DNA of 43,955 nt from JBFWUM01 sp050247255 (GTDB lineage: Bacteria; Acidobacteriota; Vicinamibacteria; Vicinamibacterales; UBA2999). The notes beneath the pieces were generated by a model. It saw nothing but the letters and a program-made list of their open reading frames with translations, was not told where the DNA came from and ran no database searches. The position numbers and the translations under genes are program-made. The stretch covers positions 1 to 43,955 of the forward strand of contig JBFWUM010000037.1 of assembly GCA_050247255.1 (NCBI GenBank), in the 5' to 3' direction. Numbering within the stretch: position 1 is the first letter of the stretch; the number at the start of each line of letters is the position of its first letter. Shown piece after piece: positions 7,683-15,651 of this stretch.

Positions 7683-9494
7683 CCGCCGAGCTCGACTCAA
7701 GTCGGCGTACAACGCCTCCACGAACATGTCGATCGTCCATGGTCCCGTCGTGGCGCCATACACGCCATCGTAGTCGAGCGTCGGCCGCGCCGCCTTGACC
7801 TGCTCGAGCGTCAGGCGCTGCGCGATCATCCCGCGCACGCGGTCGCGCACGATCGTCAGCATGTCGCGGTACTCGACGACGTCCGATTCGTTGCCGATGC
7901 GGCCATGGCCGGGGATGACCAGCGTGCCGCCCTGCTGGTTGAATCGCGGAATCGCCAGATCGATGATCGTGTTCAAGCCATCGAGCACGCCCTGCACGCT
8001 GCCGCCGCGCTCGAGGTCGATCATCGGGTAGCGGTCGGTCATGAAGAGGTCGCCGGCGCTGATCACGTCGCTGTGCCGGAAAAAGACGATGGAGTCGCCG
8101 TCGGTGACGCCGCGGTGCGCGGAGATCTCGATCGGGTCCTCCCCCACGAACATCGTCTTTTTGTCGCCGAAGTAGGCGCTGGTCGGCCAGGCCGCGAACG
8201 CGCGCGCCGGCTGCTGGCCGGTGGGAGCGCTCATGCGCTGCAGCACCCGTTCGTGCGCGATGATCGGCGCCACGCCGATGCGGAACCCGAAGTTCCCCGG
8301 GGCGTTGCCGCCGGGGTCGCGCCCGCCCTGCGAGATCGGCTCGTTGGCGCCGCTGTGCTCGGCGACCACGCTGGTGTTGATGATGTAGGTCACCGTCTTG
8401 TCGGTGAGCTGCGCCAGCGCTGCCTGCAGTGTCGCGGCGTCGGCCTCCGGACCGGTATCGACCAGCAGCACGCCGTCCTCGCTGATGTGCGCGGTCACGT
8501 GGCCGCCCGGACCGGCGAGCAAATAGATGCCGTCGCGTACCGGCACCGCCTCGTAGTCGGTGCGTGGCGGCCGCGGTGTCCGCAGCGGCGGCGCGGTCAT
8601 GCGCGCGCCGACGACCGGCGGGGCCTTCGCCGCCTCGCCTGATCGAATGCGCGCCATGTACTCCGGGTACAGCGTGGCGCGGCCGCCCTGCGCCGCCTCG
8701 TACGGCAGGCCGACCATCTTCGCGAAACCGTCCTGCAGCGTGCCGAGCGGATAGCTGGGGACCCACCCGCGTTCGCGGCCGCCCAGTTCGTCCACGACTT
8801 CGAACGGCCCCGGCCGCGCCTGCGTCTGCGTCGGCGCCAGCTCGAAGTTCTGCGTCCGCACGAACGGCTCCTCCAGGTACGCCGGGTCTTCGACGATGCT
8901 GGCGTGCAGCATGCGGGTGCCGTTGCGGATGAAGTACTCCGTCATGCGCGCGTACGGACTGGTGGGGACGCCGTTGCGCTGAATCGTCCCGGCCTTGATG
9001 TGGGTGGTCGTGACCTTCAACTTGCCGCCTTCCCACACACCGGTCGAGAACCCGTTCCAGGTGTGCTCGGCGAGTTCGTGCGGATGCGGCCGCCCATCCA
9101 GCCAGATCGTGCGATCGGCATTGCCGAAGAGCCCCGTGAGGCTGTACCCGAGCAGCGCGAACGTGCGCGGGTCCACGATCTTGTTGAGCCGCATGTTCGG
9201 GCCGGGACCGCGCATCGAATAGGTGGCCGGGTGCGGCTGCGCCTGCCGTTCGGGCTGCGACAGCACCGACGCGTCCCAGGTGCGCGCCTTGAGGCGGGCG
9301 GCGTCGTTGAGCGGCAGCCCCGTGTAGTCGCCCAGCTCGGGCCCCGGCACCCGGTGCGGCTGGTCCTCGTTGTACCGGGGGGCCCACTCCCCGGCCAGGT
9401 CTATCTGGATCTCCGGCACCGCCTGCGCCAAGGCCGACCCGGCGCAGATCGCCAGGAAAGCTGCCGCCAGCACGAGGATTCGGGGGTATCTCAT
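7680..9494 (-). CDS. Exported metallo-beta-lactamase-fold protein with degenerate metal site
   Basis: ATG at 9494 gives 604 residues with a clear signal peptide (MRYPRILVLAAAFLAICAGS, cleavage after ALA-Q). Residues about 25-230 form an N-terminal domain common in Acidobacteria exports, with the lines WNGFSTGVWEGGKLKVTTT and RMLHASIVEDPAYLEEPFV. Residues about 310-600 form a metallo-beta-lactamase fold: GIYLLAGPGGHVTAHISEDG, LLVDTGPEA, the metal motif region, SAGDLFMTDRYPMI and VIPGHG. In an active enzyme the motif is NTHxHxDHxGxN; here it reads N373-T-S-V-V-A-E-H-S-G-A-N, so two His and the Asp are replaced and only the last His is left. Zinc hydrolysis is therefore unlikely. A longer frame to 9566 exists but would bury the signal peptide. 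The stop lies in a repeat array. Confidence 0.8.
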   Translation of the reverse strand: MRYPRILVLAAAFLAICAGSALAQAVPEIQIDLAGEWAPRYNEDQPHRVPGPELGDYTGLPLNDAARLKARTWDASVLSQPERQAQPHPATYSMRGPGPNMRLNKIVDPRTFALLGYSLTGLFGNADRTIWLDGRPHPHELAEHTWNGFSTGVWEGGKLKVTTTHIKAGTIQRNGVPTSPYARMTEYFIRNGTRMLHASIVEDPAYLEEPFVRTQNFELAPTQTQARPGPFEVVDELGGRERGWVPSYPLGTLQDGFAKMVGLPYEAAQGGRATLYPEYMARIRSGEAAKAPPVVGARMTAPPLRTPRPPRTDYEAVPVRDGIYLLAGPGGHVTAHISEDGVLLVDTGPEADAATLQAALAQLTDKTVTYIINTSVVAEHSGANEPISQGGRDPGGNAPGNFGFRIGVAPIIAHERVLQRMSAPTGQQPARAFAAWPTSAYFGDKKTMFVGEDPIEISAHRGVTDGDSIVFFRHSDVISAGDLFMTDRYPMIDLERGGSVQGVLDGLNTIIDLAIPRFNQQGGTLVIPGHGRIGNESDVVEYRDMLTIVRDRVRGMIAQRLTLEQVKAARPTLDYDGVYGATTGPWTIDMFVEALYADLSRARR

Positions 9495-9595
9495 AGGGCC
9501 CCAATAATCGCACGGTCTCATCGCTCGCCGAGCTCGATATCCCCTGAAGACTGGATACCCTCGCATCCGGTCTAGGCCTTACATTCCTACGACCC

Positions 9596-11698
9596 ATGCC
9601 GCGAGCCCTGCTCACCATCGGCGCGTTCGCGGTCTGCTTCCTCACGCTGCAGCTGATCACCGTCAGTCGCATTTCGGCCACCTGGGACGAACCGGCCCAT
9701 TTGACCGCCGGCTACGCGGCGCTGCAGGGCGACTACCGGATCGATCCCGCGCACCCGCCGTTTGCCCGCATGTGGGCGGCGCTGCCGCTCCTCTTCCAGG
9801 ACGGCGTGAGCATGGATCGCTCGCCGATCGACGCCGTGTCGGGGGTCGCCTGGGTGTCGGACGGCCACGCCTACGTCTTCGCCCGCGACTTCATGTACGG
9901 GCGCAATGACGGCGACCGGATGCTCTTTGCCGCGCGGCTGATGATCGTCGCGCTTGGCCTGCTGCTCGGCATCCTCGTGTTCGCGTGGGCCTACGAGTGG
10001 CTTGGGTTCAAGGCGGCTGCGATCGCGCTCGCCCTCTTCCTGGTGTCGCCCAACCTCACCGGCCACGCCTCGCTCGTCACCACCGACCTGGCGGTGACCT
10101 GCTTCGGGTTCGGCGCCGTGTACTTTCTGTGGCGGACCTGTCGCAGCTTCACCCGGTTGAACGTCGGCGGCACGGCAGCGTTCTTCGCGCTGGCGATCGT
10201 CACGAAGTTTTCGGCCGTGCTCCTCGTGCCGGCCGCGCTCGGCACGCTGGCCCTTGCGGTCCACGGCCGCGCGATCACGTGGCGCCGCGCCGCAGCCGTG
10301 GCCGGTGTGGCGGCAGCCGTGACCTACGCCGCCATCTGGGCGGTGTACGGCTTCCGCTACGCGCCGGCGCCGGACGGATGGCTGCTCCACCTGGAAGCCG
10401 CAAGCCACCTGCGCGGGCGGGCGCCCGTCACGGCGGCGATCGTCGAGTTCGTCGATGCCTGGCGGCTGCTGCCGAACGCCTTCTCCCAGGGGCTGCTCCT
10501 GCTGCAGTACGCCTCGGACGCGAACCCCGCCTACCTGGCGGGTGACATCAGCGTCGACGGCTGGTGGTACTACTTCCCGTTCGCGTTCCTGATCAAGACG
10601 CCGCTGGCGAAGATCGGCCTCGTCGCCGCCGGGCTGTGGATCGGCGCGCGCTCGATGCGCGGACGCTGGGATTCGCCGTTCGCCTTCATCGTCATCCCCG
10701 CCACCGCCTTCGTCGCCTTCGCCATGCTCAGCGGCTTCAACATCGGGATGCGCCACATCCTGCCGGCGCTGCCGTTCACGCTGCTGCTGGCCACGGCCGG
10801 CGCGCGGACGCTGCTCCTCAGCCCGCGCCCTGCCGCGCGCTTAGTGTTGGCGGCGCTGCTCGCATTCAGCGCCGTCGAGTATGCGCGCGCCTATCCGCAC
10901 CCGCTCACCTTCTTCAACCAGCTGGTGGGCGGTCCCGAAAACGGCTATCGCTACCTGGCTGACTCGAACCTCGGATGGGGCCAGCAGCTCAAGCCCCTGA
11001 AGGAGTGGATGGCCGACAACGGCGTCGACCACGTCAACCTCGCGTACTTCGGGCAGGCCGACCCCGACTACTACGGCATCCCGCACGTCATGCTGCCCGG
11101 CAGCTCGGTGACGCCGGAGTCGCCGGTGCGGCCCAGACTGCCCGGTTATGTGGCGGTCAGCGGCACGGTGCTGACCGGTGTCTACCTGCACCCGGCGTGG
11201 CGGCTGTTCTACCGGCCGTTCTTCGACATGGAGCCGACCGCGATTCTCGGCAACTCGATGCGGGTCTTCTGGGTGGACCGCTGGCCCGTGGCGCAGCCCT
11301 CTGGCTCCGAGGAGTCTGGCGATTTCGCGGCCGCCCTCGCGCTCGGCGACGCGCTCATCAACGGACTACGATGGCCGGAACTGGCGGTCGACACGCTGCA
11401 GGCCGCCGTCGCCGCCCGCCCGAACGCGCCGGCGGCGACCAACCTTCTCGGCGTGGCGCTGGCGCAGACGGGACGCCTCGCCGACGCCGAAGCCGTGTTC
11501 CGGCGCGCCGTCGAGCTGCAGCCCGGCGCCGCCGAACCGCGCAAGAACCTGTCGCTGGCCCTCTTCAAACAGGGCGAGGCCGAGGAAGCGGTCTACCACC
11601 TCGTCGAAGCCGCGCGCCTGGCGCCCGGAGACGCCATGCTGCAGAACCTACTGGCGCAGGTGACGGCGGGCGCCGAAGTCCGCCCGGCGACCCGCTAG
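9596..11698 (+). CDS. GT-C (ArnT/PMT-like) membrane glycosyltransferase with C-terminal TPRs
   Basis: The product has 700 residues. The N-terminus has one membrane helix (ALLTIGAFAVCFLTLQLITV) followed by SATWDEPAHLTAGY. The acidic pair DE in the first periplasmic loop is the hallmark of polyprenyl-phosphate-sugar-dependent GT-C transferases. About ten more hydrophobic segments follow up to residue about 430. A soluble part then leads to at least two TPR units at about 615-690 (NLLGVALAQTGRLADAEAVF and RKNLSLALFKQGEAEEAVYH). It should move a sugar from a lipid carrier to a protein or glycolipid at the periplasmic face; donor and acceptor are unknown. Its TAG stop overlaps the stop of the reductase gene on the other strand in the shared tetranucleotide CTAG. 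Confidence 0.8.
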   Translation: MPRALLTIGAFAVCFLTLQLITVSRISATWDEPAHLTAGYAALQGDYRIDPAHPPFARMWAALPLLFQDGVSMDRSPIDAVSGVAWVSDGHAYVFARDFMYGRNDGDRMLFAARLMIVALGLLLGILVFAWAYEWLGFKAAAIALALFLVSPNLTGHASLVTTDLAVTCFGFGAVYFLWRTCRSFTRLNVGGTAAFFALAIVTKFSAVLLVPAALGTLALAVHGRAITWRRAAAVAGVAAAVTYAAIWAVYGFRYAPAPDGWLLHLEAASHLRGRAPVTAAIVEFVDAWRLLPNAFSQGLLLLQYASDANPAYLAGDISVDGWWYYFPFAFLIKTPLAKIGLVAAGLWIGARSMRGRWDSPFAFIVIPATAFVAFAMLSGFNIGMRHILPALPFTLLLATAGARTLLLSPRPAARLVLAALLAFSAVEYARAYPHPLTFFNQLVGGPENGYRYLADSNLGWGQQLKPLKEWMADNGVDHVNLAYFGQADPDYYGIPHVMLPGSSVTPESPVRPRLPGYVAVSGTVLTGVYLHPAWRLFYRPFFDMEPTAILGNSMRVFWVDRWPVAQPSGSEESGDFAAALALGDALINGLRWPELAVDTLQAAVAARPNAPAATNLLGVALAQTGRLADAEAVFRRAVELQPGAAEPRKNLSLALFKQGEAEEAVYHLVEAARLAPGDAMLQNLLAQVTAGAEVRPATR

Positions 11699-13521
11699 CT
11701 GGCGCACTCTCCGTCCATGACCTCAGGGTTGAAGGTCGTGTGCTCGCCGAGGTCGATGAAGTCCTCATCGGTCGTCTGGTTCGGCAGCAGCTCGGCGAGG
11801 TCCTTGAGCGCCTCGGTGGCCATCGCCAGCGGCACGCGCCGGAAGAAGTCGCCGAGCGGCTCCTCCGGGCTCGTACGGTTGTCGCCGTAGAGGCCCACCA
11901 GCCGATCGAGTGCCGTCGTGATCCGGTGCACCGGGATCTTGGCGACCACCTTGCCGAACTTCGCCCCTTCCCACGTGCCACCGCCGCCGACCATCACGAA
12001 ATACTGCGGCACCGCCTTGCCGGCGAGCTTCCGCACGCTCCCCTGGAAGCCGATCGACGCAACGTGATGCTGGCCGCAGCCGTTCGGGCAGCCGCTGATC
12101 TTGATGTCGCCGCGCGGCACGAGGTCGACGAGGTCCGGGCGGGCGCTGAGGTACTCGGTGAGCTCGCGTCCCAGGCCGCGCGACTGCGTCACCGCCAGGC
12201 GGCAGCTCTCGGCGCCCGGGCAGCTGACGACGTCGGCCAGCGTGTTGGCATCGGGCTGCCCCATGCCGGCGGCGTCGAGCCGCTGGTAGATCGCCTCGAC
12301 GTCCTCCACCTTCACCCAGCGGAAGAGCACGTTCTGCTCGATGGTCACCCGCATGGTACCGTCGCTGTAGGCCTCGGCGAGGTCGGCGAGAACGCGCATC
12401 TGGCCTGCGGTGAAGTCGCCCAGCGGCAGCCGCGCCGTCACGTGGGCGTAGCCTTGCTGCTTCTGGCGGCCGACGTTGCTGGTCATCCAGCGCACGTAGG
12501 CGTCGGACAGCGGCTGCAGCTTGACGGAGCCGGGCATGATGCCGGGGCCGGTCACCGGCGTCGCCGCCTGCACCGCCACCGTCTGCACGCTCGGCGCCGG
12601 GGCCTTGGGCCAGTCGGGCGCCCCCTCGACCGGTTGCACCGCCGGGTCGAATGCCGGGCGGATGCCGCCCTCGGCGCGCACTTCGGCCAGCGCCTCGTCG
12701 TACTTCTGCTTCCAGGCGTCCCAGCCGAGCGCCTTGATCATGAACTTCATCCGGTTGCGGCTCTTGTGGATGAAGTCGCCGTTGCGGTGCCAGACGCGGA
12801 CGATCGCCTCCGCCACCTCGAACAGCTCCTCGAACGGCAGGAAGTCGTAGAGCAGGTAGCCCGAGACCGGCATGATCGACGTGCTGCCGGCGATGTTCAC
12901 CTGGAAGCCGCGGCGGCCGTTGACGATCTTCGCGCGCAGGCCGATGTCGTGGATCGAGGTCAGCGCGTGATCGACCGGGCACCCCTCGAAGGTGATCTTG
13001 AACTTCCGCGGCAGGTTGCCGCTGAGCGGGTGGCCGAGGAAGTAGCGCGTCATCATCTCGGCATACGGCGTCACGTCGAACACCTCGTCCTCGACGACGC
13101 CGGCGTACGGGCAGCAGGTGATGTTGCGCACGGAGTTGCCGCACGCCTCGCGCGTGGTCAGCCCGGCGTCCTGCACCATGCGGATGACCGTCTCGGCGTC
13201 CTTCAGCAGGACGAAGTGCATCTGGATGTTCTGGCGGGTGGTGATGTGGGCGAAGCCGCGGGAGTACTTCGTGGCGGCGTCGGCCAGCACGCGCATCTGC
13301 GCGCCGGTCAGGATGCCCTGCGGCACCTTGATGCGCATCATCTGCACGCCGTCCTGGCGCTGGCCGTAGGTGCCGCGCAGCAGGCGGAAACGGCGCCAGT
13401 CCTCCGGGCCGAGTTCGCCGCTCTCGTACTTCTGGAGCTTGTCGACGAACTCGTCGAGTGCCGCCTGGTCCGCGAACGACAGCCGGTTCCGTCCAGCCGT
13501 CCCCTGATCAATGCCCGCCAT
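11695..13521 (-). CDS. Ferredoxin-type nitrite/sulfite reductase (siroheme, 4Fe-4S)
   Basis: The 608-residue protein has the duplicated plan of assimilatory nitrite and sulfite reductases: a ferredoxin-like half near 45-115 (RLLRGTYGQRQDGVQMMRIK) and another near 355-420, each followed by a siroheme/Fe-S half. Ligands of the coupled cluster are C434-x5-C440 (CPGAESC) and C478-x3-C482 (GCPNGCGQHH). This motif does not separate nitrite from sulfite as substrate. The presence of siroheme synthesis genes on the same strand just upstream fits either. ATG at 13521 has no clear Shine-Dalgarno before the REP-like half-palindrome and the assembly gap. Confidence 0.88.
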   Translation of the reverse strand: MAGIDQGTAGRNRLSFADQAALDEFVDKLQKYESGELGPEDWRRFRLLRGTYGQRQDGVQMMRIKVPQGILTGAQMRVLADAATKYSRGFAHITTRQNIQMHFVLLKDAETVIRMVQDAGLTTREACGNSVRNITCCPYAGVVEDEVFDVTPYAEMMTRYFLGHPLSGNLPRKFKITFEGCPVDHALTSIHDIGLRAKIVNGRRGFQVNIAGSTSIMPVSGYLLYDFLPFEELFEVAEAIVRVWHRNGDFIHKSRNRMKFMIKALGWDAWKQKYDEALAEVRAEGGIRPAFDPAVQPVEGAPDWPKAPAPSVQTVAVQAATPVTGPGIMPGSVKLQPLSDAYVRWMTSNVGRQKQQGYAHVTARLPLGDFTAGQMRVLADLAEAYSDGTMRVTIEQNVLFRWVKVEDVEAIYQRLDAAGMGQPDANTLADVVSCPGAESCRLAVTQSRGLGRELTEYLSARPDLVDLVPRGDIKISGCPNGCGQHHVASIGFQGSVRKLAGKAVPQYFVMVGGGGTWEGAKFGKVVAKIPVHRITTALDRLVGLYGDNRTSPEEPLGDFFRRVPLAMATEALKDLAELLPNQTTDEDFIDLGEHTTFNPEVMDGECAS

Positions 13522-13533
13522 AAGTCACCCTTC

Positions 13534-13546
13534 CTTCCGCCTGAAG
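13534..13546. repeat. REP-like half-palindrome at a contig end
   Basis: CTTCCGCCTGAAG is the first half and loop of the same hairpin seen at 4119-4138. The known sequence stops in the middle of the hairpin, where the N run begins. That is what is expected if an assembler broke at a multicopy element. Confidence 0.5.
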
Positions 13547-13646
13547 NNNNNNNNNNNNNNNNNNNNNNNNNNNNNNNNNNNNNNNNNNNNNNNNNNNNNN
13601 NNNNNNNNNNNNNNNNNNNNNNNNNNNNNNNNNNNNNNNNNNNNNN
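13547..13646. other. Assembly gap, 100 N
   Basis: Exactly 100 N is the usual placeholder for a gap of unknown size. The cobA gene entering from the right needs about 650 bp or more of coding sequence that is missing, so the real gap should be much longer than 100 bp. Confidence 0.98.
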
Positions 13647-13738
13647 TCGGCCGCCTCGAGCCGCCGGACCGCGCGCACGGTCCAGAGCTCCGGGTCGCCC
13701 GGGCCGGCGCCGACGAGGGAAACAGTGCCTGTCTTCAT
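13647..13738 (-). CDS. cobA: Uroporphyrinogen-III C-methyltransferase, N-terminal fragment
   Basis: Only the first about 30 residues are present (MKTGTVSLVGAGPGDPELWT, continuing to the gap). VSLVGAGPGDPELWT is the conserved first strand and glycine loop of tetrapyrrole methylases, which bind S-adenosylmethionine. The enzyme methylates uroporphyrinogen III twice to give precorrin-2, the precursor of siroheme. ATG at 13738 is 14 nt after the stop of the precorrin-2 dehydrogenase gene, so the two form an operon. Truncation is due to the assembly gap, not evolution, as far as can be told. Confidence 0.85.
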
Positions 13739-13752
13739 GACGCCTGGTTTCG

Positions 13753-14301
13753 TCACCGTTCGTACAGCTTGTTCAACGTCTCGAGCAGTCTCGGGCGACG
13801 CTCGGCCATCGGCACCGCCTGCGCTTTCCACTCACGCCGCGCGTCATCGGCGGCCTCGAGCCACGGCTCGAGGGTGTCCGGCAGCCACGCATCGATCGCC
13901 TCGCGCAGCAGGCCGGCCAGCGCCGGCGCCCGGCCGCCGGTGGAGATCGCCACCGTCACGTCGCCGTGCCTGACGACGCCGCCGGCAAATGCCGTGGCGT
14001 GCGCCGGGTCATCGACCGCGTTGACGAACACGCGCCGCGGCTCGGCCGCGGCAAGCACCTCGCGGTTCACCCCCGCCGGCGCCGCCGCCACCACCCACCA
14101 CGCGCCGTCGAGATCCGACGGTTCGAACCCGCGCCTGTGCACCATGACGCCGGGCCGCTCGATTCCGCTCCGAACCTCTGGCGCGACGACCGTGACGACC
14201 GCCCCCGCGTCCAGCAACGCGCCGAGCTTCGCCTCGGCCACTGCCCCGCCGCCTACCAACACCACCTTACGCCCTGCGAGTTTCAAGAAGGCGGGCAGCA
14301 T
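13753..14301 (-). CDS. Precorrin-2 dehydrogenase/sirohydrochlorin ferrochelatase (siroheme synthase N-terminal type)
   Basis: The product (182 residues from ATG 14301) has the NAD-binding Rossmann start LAGRKVVLVGGGAVAEAKLG, then FVNAVDDPAHATAFAGGVVR and VTVAISTGGRAPALAGLLRE, the standard motifs of CysG-N/Met8-type enzymes. It oxidises precorrin-2 to sirohydrochlorin and probably inserts iron. A TTG at 14313 would add MSLE, but those codons are part of a 7-bp repeat array (TTGAGCC), so ATG 14301 is the better start. Together with cobA it supplies siroheme for the nitrite/sulfite reductase downstream. The substrate-binding half is short but complete for the single-domain form. Confidence 0.88.
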   Translation of the reverse strand: MLPAFLKLAGRKVVLVGGGAVAEAKLGALLDAGAVVTVVAPEVRSGIERPGVMVHRRGFEPSDLDGAWWVVAAAPAGVNREVLAAAEPRRVFVNAVDDPAHATAFAGGVVRHGDVTVAISTGGRAPALAGLLREAIDAWLPDTLEPWLEAADDARREWKAQAVPMAERRPRLLETLNKLYER

Positions 14302-14303
14302 TT

Positions 14304-14408
14304 CAAGGCTCAATGCTCAAGGCTCAAGGCTCAAGGCTCAATGCTCAAGGCGCAGTGCTCAACGCCGCTGCGTCCCGTCGTTGGGCATTGCGCCTTACGC
14401 ATTGAGCA
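14304..14408 (-). repeat. Large 7-bp periodic inverted array that contains the thrC stop codon
   Basis: On the minus strand heptamers of the form TTGAGCC and TTGAGCA are repeated about eight times (14364-14304), ending at the start of the siroheme gene. The arms 14335-14364 and 14379-14408 form an inverted repeat with 25 of 30 matches around a 14-nt centre. The second arm, in the reading frame of threonine synthase, provides its last codons and the TAA stop (14397-14395) inside the unit TGCGTAA. Confidence 0.75.
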
Positions 14409-15651
14409 CTTGCGCCGAAGGCGCAAGCCCCGGCGCGACGATCTTCTCGAAGTCCGACAGCTTGCGCCCGATCTGCAGCGGCTGCTTCACCTGGTCGTAC
14501 ATCACCTCGGCGGTCTTGTAGCCGTTGCCGGTGATGCAGACCACCACGGACTCATCGCGCTTGATGGCGCCGCGCTCGATCAACCGCTTCGTCGCGGCGA
14601 GCGTCGTCCCGCCGGCCGGCTCGGTGAAGATTCCCTCGGTGCGCGCCAGCAGGCGCACGGCGTCCAGAATCTCCTGGTCGCTCACCATCGCGCCGCTGCC
14701 GCCGGTCTCGTTGACGATGCGCACGACCTGGAAGCCGTCGGCCGGGTTGCCGATGGCCAGCGACTTGGCGATGGTCGCCGGCTTCACCGGCTCGGGATGC
14801 TCCAGGCCCTGCTCGATCGCGCGGACGACCGGCGCGGAGCCTTCCGGCTGCGCCGCGTGGATCTTCGGCAGGTCGCTCGACACGAGGCCGAGGTTCTTGA
14901 ACTCGCGCAGCCCCTTGTAGATGCGCGGCAGCAGCGTGCCGCCGGCCACCGGCGAGACGATGTGCCGCGGGAACTGCCAGCCAAGCTGCTCGGCAATCTC
15001 GAACGCCATCGTCTTGGCGCCCTCGGCGTAGTAGGCGCGCAGGTTGATGTTGGCAAAGCCCCAGCCGTAGCGGTCGGCGATCTGCGTGCAGAGCCGGTTG
15101 ATGTCGTCGTAGTTGCCATCGACGGCGACGACCGTCGGGTCGTAGATCGAGGCGCCGAGGATCTTCGCCGGCTCCAGGTCGTTCGGCACGAACACGTAGC
15201 ACGGCAGCCCGAGGCGCGCGGCGTGCGCCGCGACGCTGCCGGCGAGGTTCCCCGTCGACGGCGCGCCGAACACCGGGAAGTCGAACTCGACCGCCTTGGT
15301 CGCCGCCACCGACACGACGCGATCCTTGTACGAGAAGGTCGGATGGTTGACCGAGTCGTCCTTGATGTAGAGCTCGTCGACGCCCAGCTCCTTTGCCAGG
15401 CGCGTCGCCTTGACGAGCGGCGTGAAGCCGGAGTTGAAGCCGGTGCGCGGCTCCTCCACCGGCAGCAGCTCGCGGTAGCGCCACAGGTTGCGCGGCCGCG
15501 ACTCGATCAGCTCGCGGCTGATCGCCGGGCGGATGGCGTCGTAATCGAACGACACTTCGAGGGGACCCAGGCACTCGGTGCAGACCCAGAGCGCCTGCGC
15601 GGGGTACTTCGCCCCGCAGAGATGACACGTCAGACCGGCGACGAATTTCAT
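14395..15651 (-). CDS. thrC: Threonine synthase
   Basis: This 418-residue PLP enzyme of fold type II converts O-phosphohomoserine to threonine. The N-terminal Cys pairs C9-x2-C12 and C24-x2-C27 form a zinc ribbon typical of one threonine synthase branch. HPTFSYKDRVVSVA carries the PLP lysine (K109). GAPSTGNLAGSVAAHAARLG is the phosphate-binding segment and SPVAGGTLLPRI a second one. ATG at 15651 overlaps the homoserine kinase stop as ATGA, which indicates translational coupling. The last residues (AQVLNA) and the stop are encoded by a 7-bp repeat array, so the C-terminal tail probably differs from relatives. Confidence 0.95.
   Translation of the reverse strand: MKFVAGLTCHLCGAKYPAQALWVCTECLGPLEVSFDYDAIRPAISRELIESRPRNLWRYRELLPVEEPRTGFNSGFTPLVKATRLAKELGVDELYIKDDSVNHPTFSYKDRVVSVAATKAVEFDFPVFGAPSTGNLAGSVAAHAARLGLPCYVFVPNDLEPAKILGASIYDPTVVAVDGNYDDINRLCTQIADRYGWGFANINLRAYYAEGAKTMAFEIAEQLGWQFPRHIVSPVAGGTLLPRIYKGLREFKNLGLVSSDLPKIHAAQPEGSAPVVRAIEQGLEHPEPVKPATIAKSLAIGNPADGFQVVRIVNETGGSGAMVSDQEILDAVRLLARTEGIFTEPAGGTTLAATKRLIERGAIKRDESVVVCITGNGYKTAEVMYDQVKQPLQIGRKLSDFEKIVAPGLAPSAQVLNA

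Noticed and set aside
10975..13740. A 921-codon open frame on the plus strand
   Set aside because: It is antisense to the nitrite/sulfite reductase, has no domain, and passes through the N run. It is a product of high GC content.
14304..14408. CRISPR-like array
   Set aside because: Units are 7 bp with no spacers of constant length, and no cas genes are present. The same applies to the other arrays.
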